Below, piece after piece: positions 5,743-6,591 of a stretch of DNA of 6,591 bases. Under the pieces are notes generated by a model. It was not told the origin of the DNA and searched no databases. It saw only the letters and a program-made list of their open reading frames with translations. The translations under genes and the position numbers were made by a program. The stretch comes from Planctomycetia bacterium (lineage in GTDB: Bacteria; Planctomycetota; Planctomycetia; Pirellulales; UBA1268). The DNA lies in NCBI GenBank assembly GCA_009926295.1, contig RFPF01000174.1, positions 1 to 6,591 on the forward strand, read 5' to 3'. Each line of letters begins with the position of its first letter. Positions within the stretch are counted from its first letter, which is position 1.

Positions 5743-6591
5743 ATGTCCGCGTCCACCGCACCGCCGCACGGCCGCGGGTTTCCGCTCAACGAATCGATCG
5801 CCGTCGGGGCGGTGCTCGCGCTCGTGGCCTGGGCCGCGATCAGGGCGTCGGGGCATGCGGGCGATCCGGTGCCCCTCGGGCCGCTCGATCCGGGCCGCTG
5901 GTTTCCCGGCCGCGGCCTCACGCTCGGCGACCTGCCGCTCGTCGCGATGCTCCTCGTCGGCGGCGCGCCGCTGGTGTGGGGCCTGCTCGTCAAGCTTCTC
6001 CAGGGGACGTTCGGCTCCGATCTGCTCGCCGGCCTCTCGATCGTGACGAGCGTCGCGCTCGGCGAATACCTGGCCGGAGTCCTCGTCGTGCTCATGCTCT
6101 CGGGGGGCGAGGCGCTCGAGAGCCGGGCGGTGAGCCGGGCGGGCGACGTGCTCAACGCGCTGGCTCGCCGGATGCCGACGCTCGCCCACCGGAAGACCGA
6201 CGTCGGCTTCACCGACGTCGCCCTTTCGGAAGTGGCCGTGGGTGAGGTCCTCGTGGTGCTCCCGCACGAGATCTGCCCGGTCGACGGCACGATCGTCACC
6301 GGCCGTGGCTCGATGGACGAAAGCTACCTCACCGGTGAGCCCTACCGCATGGCGAAGGCCCCCGGGTCGGCGGTGCTCTCGGGCGCGATCAACGGGCAGG
6401 CGGCCCTCGAGGTGCGCACGGACCGGATCGCCGGAGACAGCCGCTACGCGAAGATCATGGAGGTGCTCAGGACGAGCGAAGAGCGTCGGCCGCCGCTGCG
6501 CCGGATGGCCGACACGCTCGGGGCGTTCTACACGCCGCTGGCGGTCATGATCGCCGCCGCCGCATGGTTCTTCAGCGGCAGCGCCACGCGG
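5743..6591 (+). CDS. P1B-like heavy-metal-translocating P-type ATPase, 3' partial
   Basis: The first 283 residues of a metal-transporting P-type ATPase, which uses ATP to move a metal cation across the inner membrane; the frame is open to the window end. The N-terminus has no HMA/CxxC metal-binding domain: only 16 residues precede the first hydrophobic segment (about 17-34). A second segment lies at about 63-86 and a further membrane pair at about 93-122 (DLLAGLSIVTSVALGEYLAG, then VVLMLSGGEALE). The actuator domain follows, with HEICPVDG (175-182) and MDESYLTGEP (191-200). TGE is the dephosphorylation motif. LGAFYTPLAVMIAAAAWFF (about 259-277) begins the next membrane helix. The ion-selecting CPx-type motif and the phosphorylated DKTGT aspartate lie beyond the window, so the metal (Cu, Zn, Cd or other) cannot be named. 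ATG 5743 gives the expected start; the ATG at 5735 is in another frame. The long gap upstream suggests its own promoter. Confidence 0.9.
   Translation, partial: MSASTAPPHGRGFPLNESIAVGAVLALVAWAAIRASGHAGDPVPLGPLDPGRWFPGRGLTLGDLPLVAMLLVGGAPLVWGLLVKLLQGTFGSDLLAGLSIVTSVALGEYLAGVLVVLMLSGGEALESRAVSRAGDVLNALARRMPTLAHRKTDVGFTDVALSEVAVGEVLVVLPHEICPVDGTIVTGRGSMDESYLTGEPYRMAKAPGSAVLSGAINGQAALEVRTDRIAGDSRYAKIMEVLRTSEERRPPLRRMADTLGAFYTPLAVMIAAAAWFFSGSATR

Noticed and set aside
5544..6245. A 233-codon plus-strand frame starting in the gap and running into the ATPase
   Set aside because: Most of it overlaps the well-supported P-type ATPase in another frame, and its arginine-rich translation is a shadow of that gene.

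Overview
The window is GC-rich and densely coded. It carries seven protein genes, two of them cut by the window edges, and one 462-base non-coding stretch. The gene types suggest a Planctomycetota bacterium (possibly Pirellulales-like): a secreted BamB/PQQ-like beta-propeller beside a Tat-exported sugar phosphate isomerase/epimerase-like TIM barrel, strong GC bias, and few good Shine-Dalgarno sites. This assignment rests on gene style only; no rRNA or other marker gene is present.

Left part (1-3490, plus strand). Three genes run head to tail and probably form one transcript. They are the C-terminal part of a CPA2/Kef-type cation:proton antiporter with a cytoplasmic RCK (TrkA-N) domain, a secreted beta-propeller protein (gap of 38 bases containing a strong hairpin), and a Tat-exported TIM-barrel protein (gap of 1 base). 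The last two are probably exported partners in carbohydrate or cell-envelope work. The antiporter may only share their transcript.

Middle part (3508-5280). A two-gene minus-strand operon encodes a small cysteine-rich DUF2237 protein followed by a TSUP (TauE/SafE) membrane transporter, with a 4-base stop/start overlap. It converges on the left-hand genes with a 17-base gap. It diverges, across only 46 bases, from miaE on the plus strand. MiaE is the diiron tRNA hydroxylase that acts on 2-methylthio-N6-isopentenyl-adenosine, and all six expected iron ligands are visible.

Right part (5281-6591). A 462-base stretch without a convincing gene holds several inverted and direct repeats and may be a structured RNA, a dispersed repeat or a decayed element. 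A P1B-like metal-transporting P-type ATPase follows and runs off the right edge. It shows the actuator domain with its TGE motif but no N-terminal metal-binding domain.

I found no defence system, CRISPR array, tRNA, rRNA or intact mobile element. The observations most worth checking are a serine in place of an expected metal-ligand histidine in the TIM-barrel protein, the DUF2237/TSUP coupling, and the repeat-rich gap before the ATPase.
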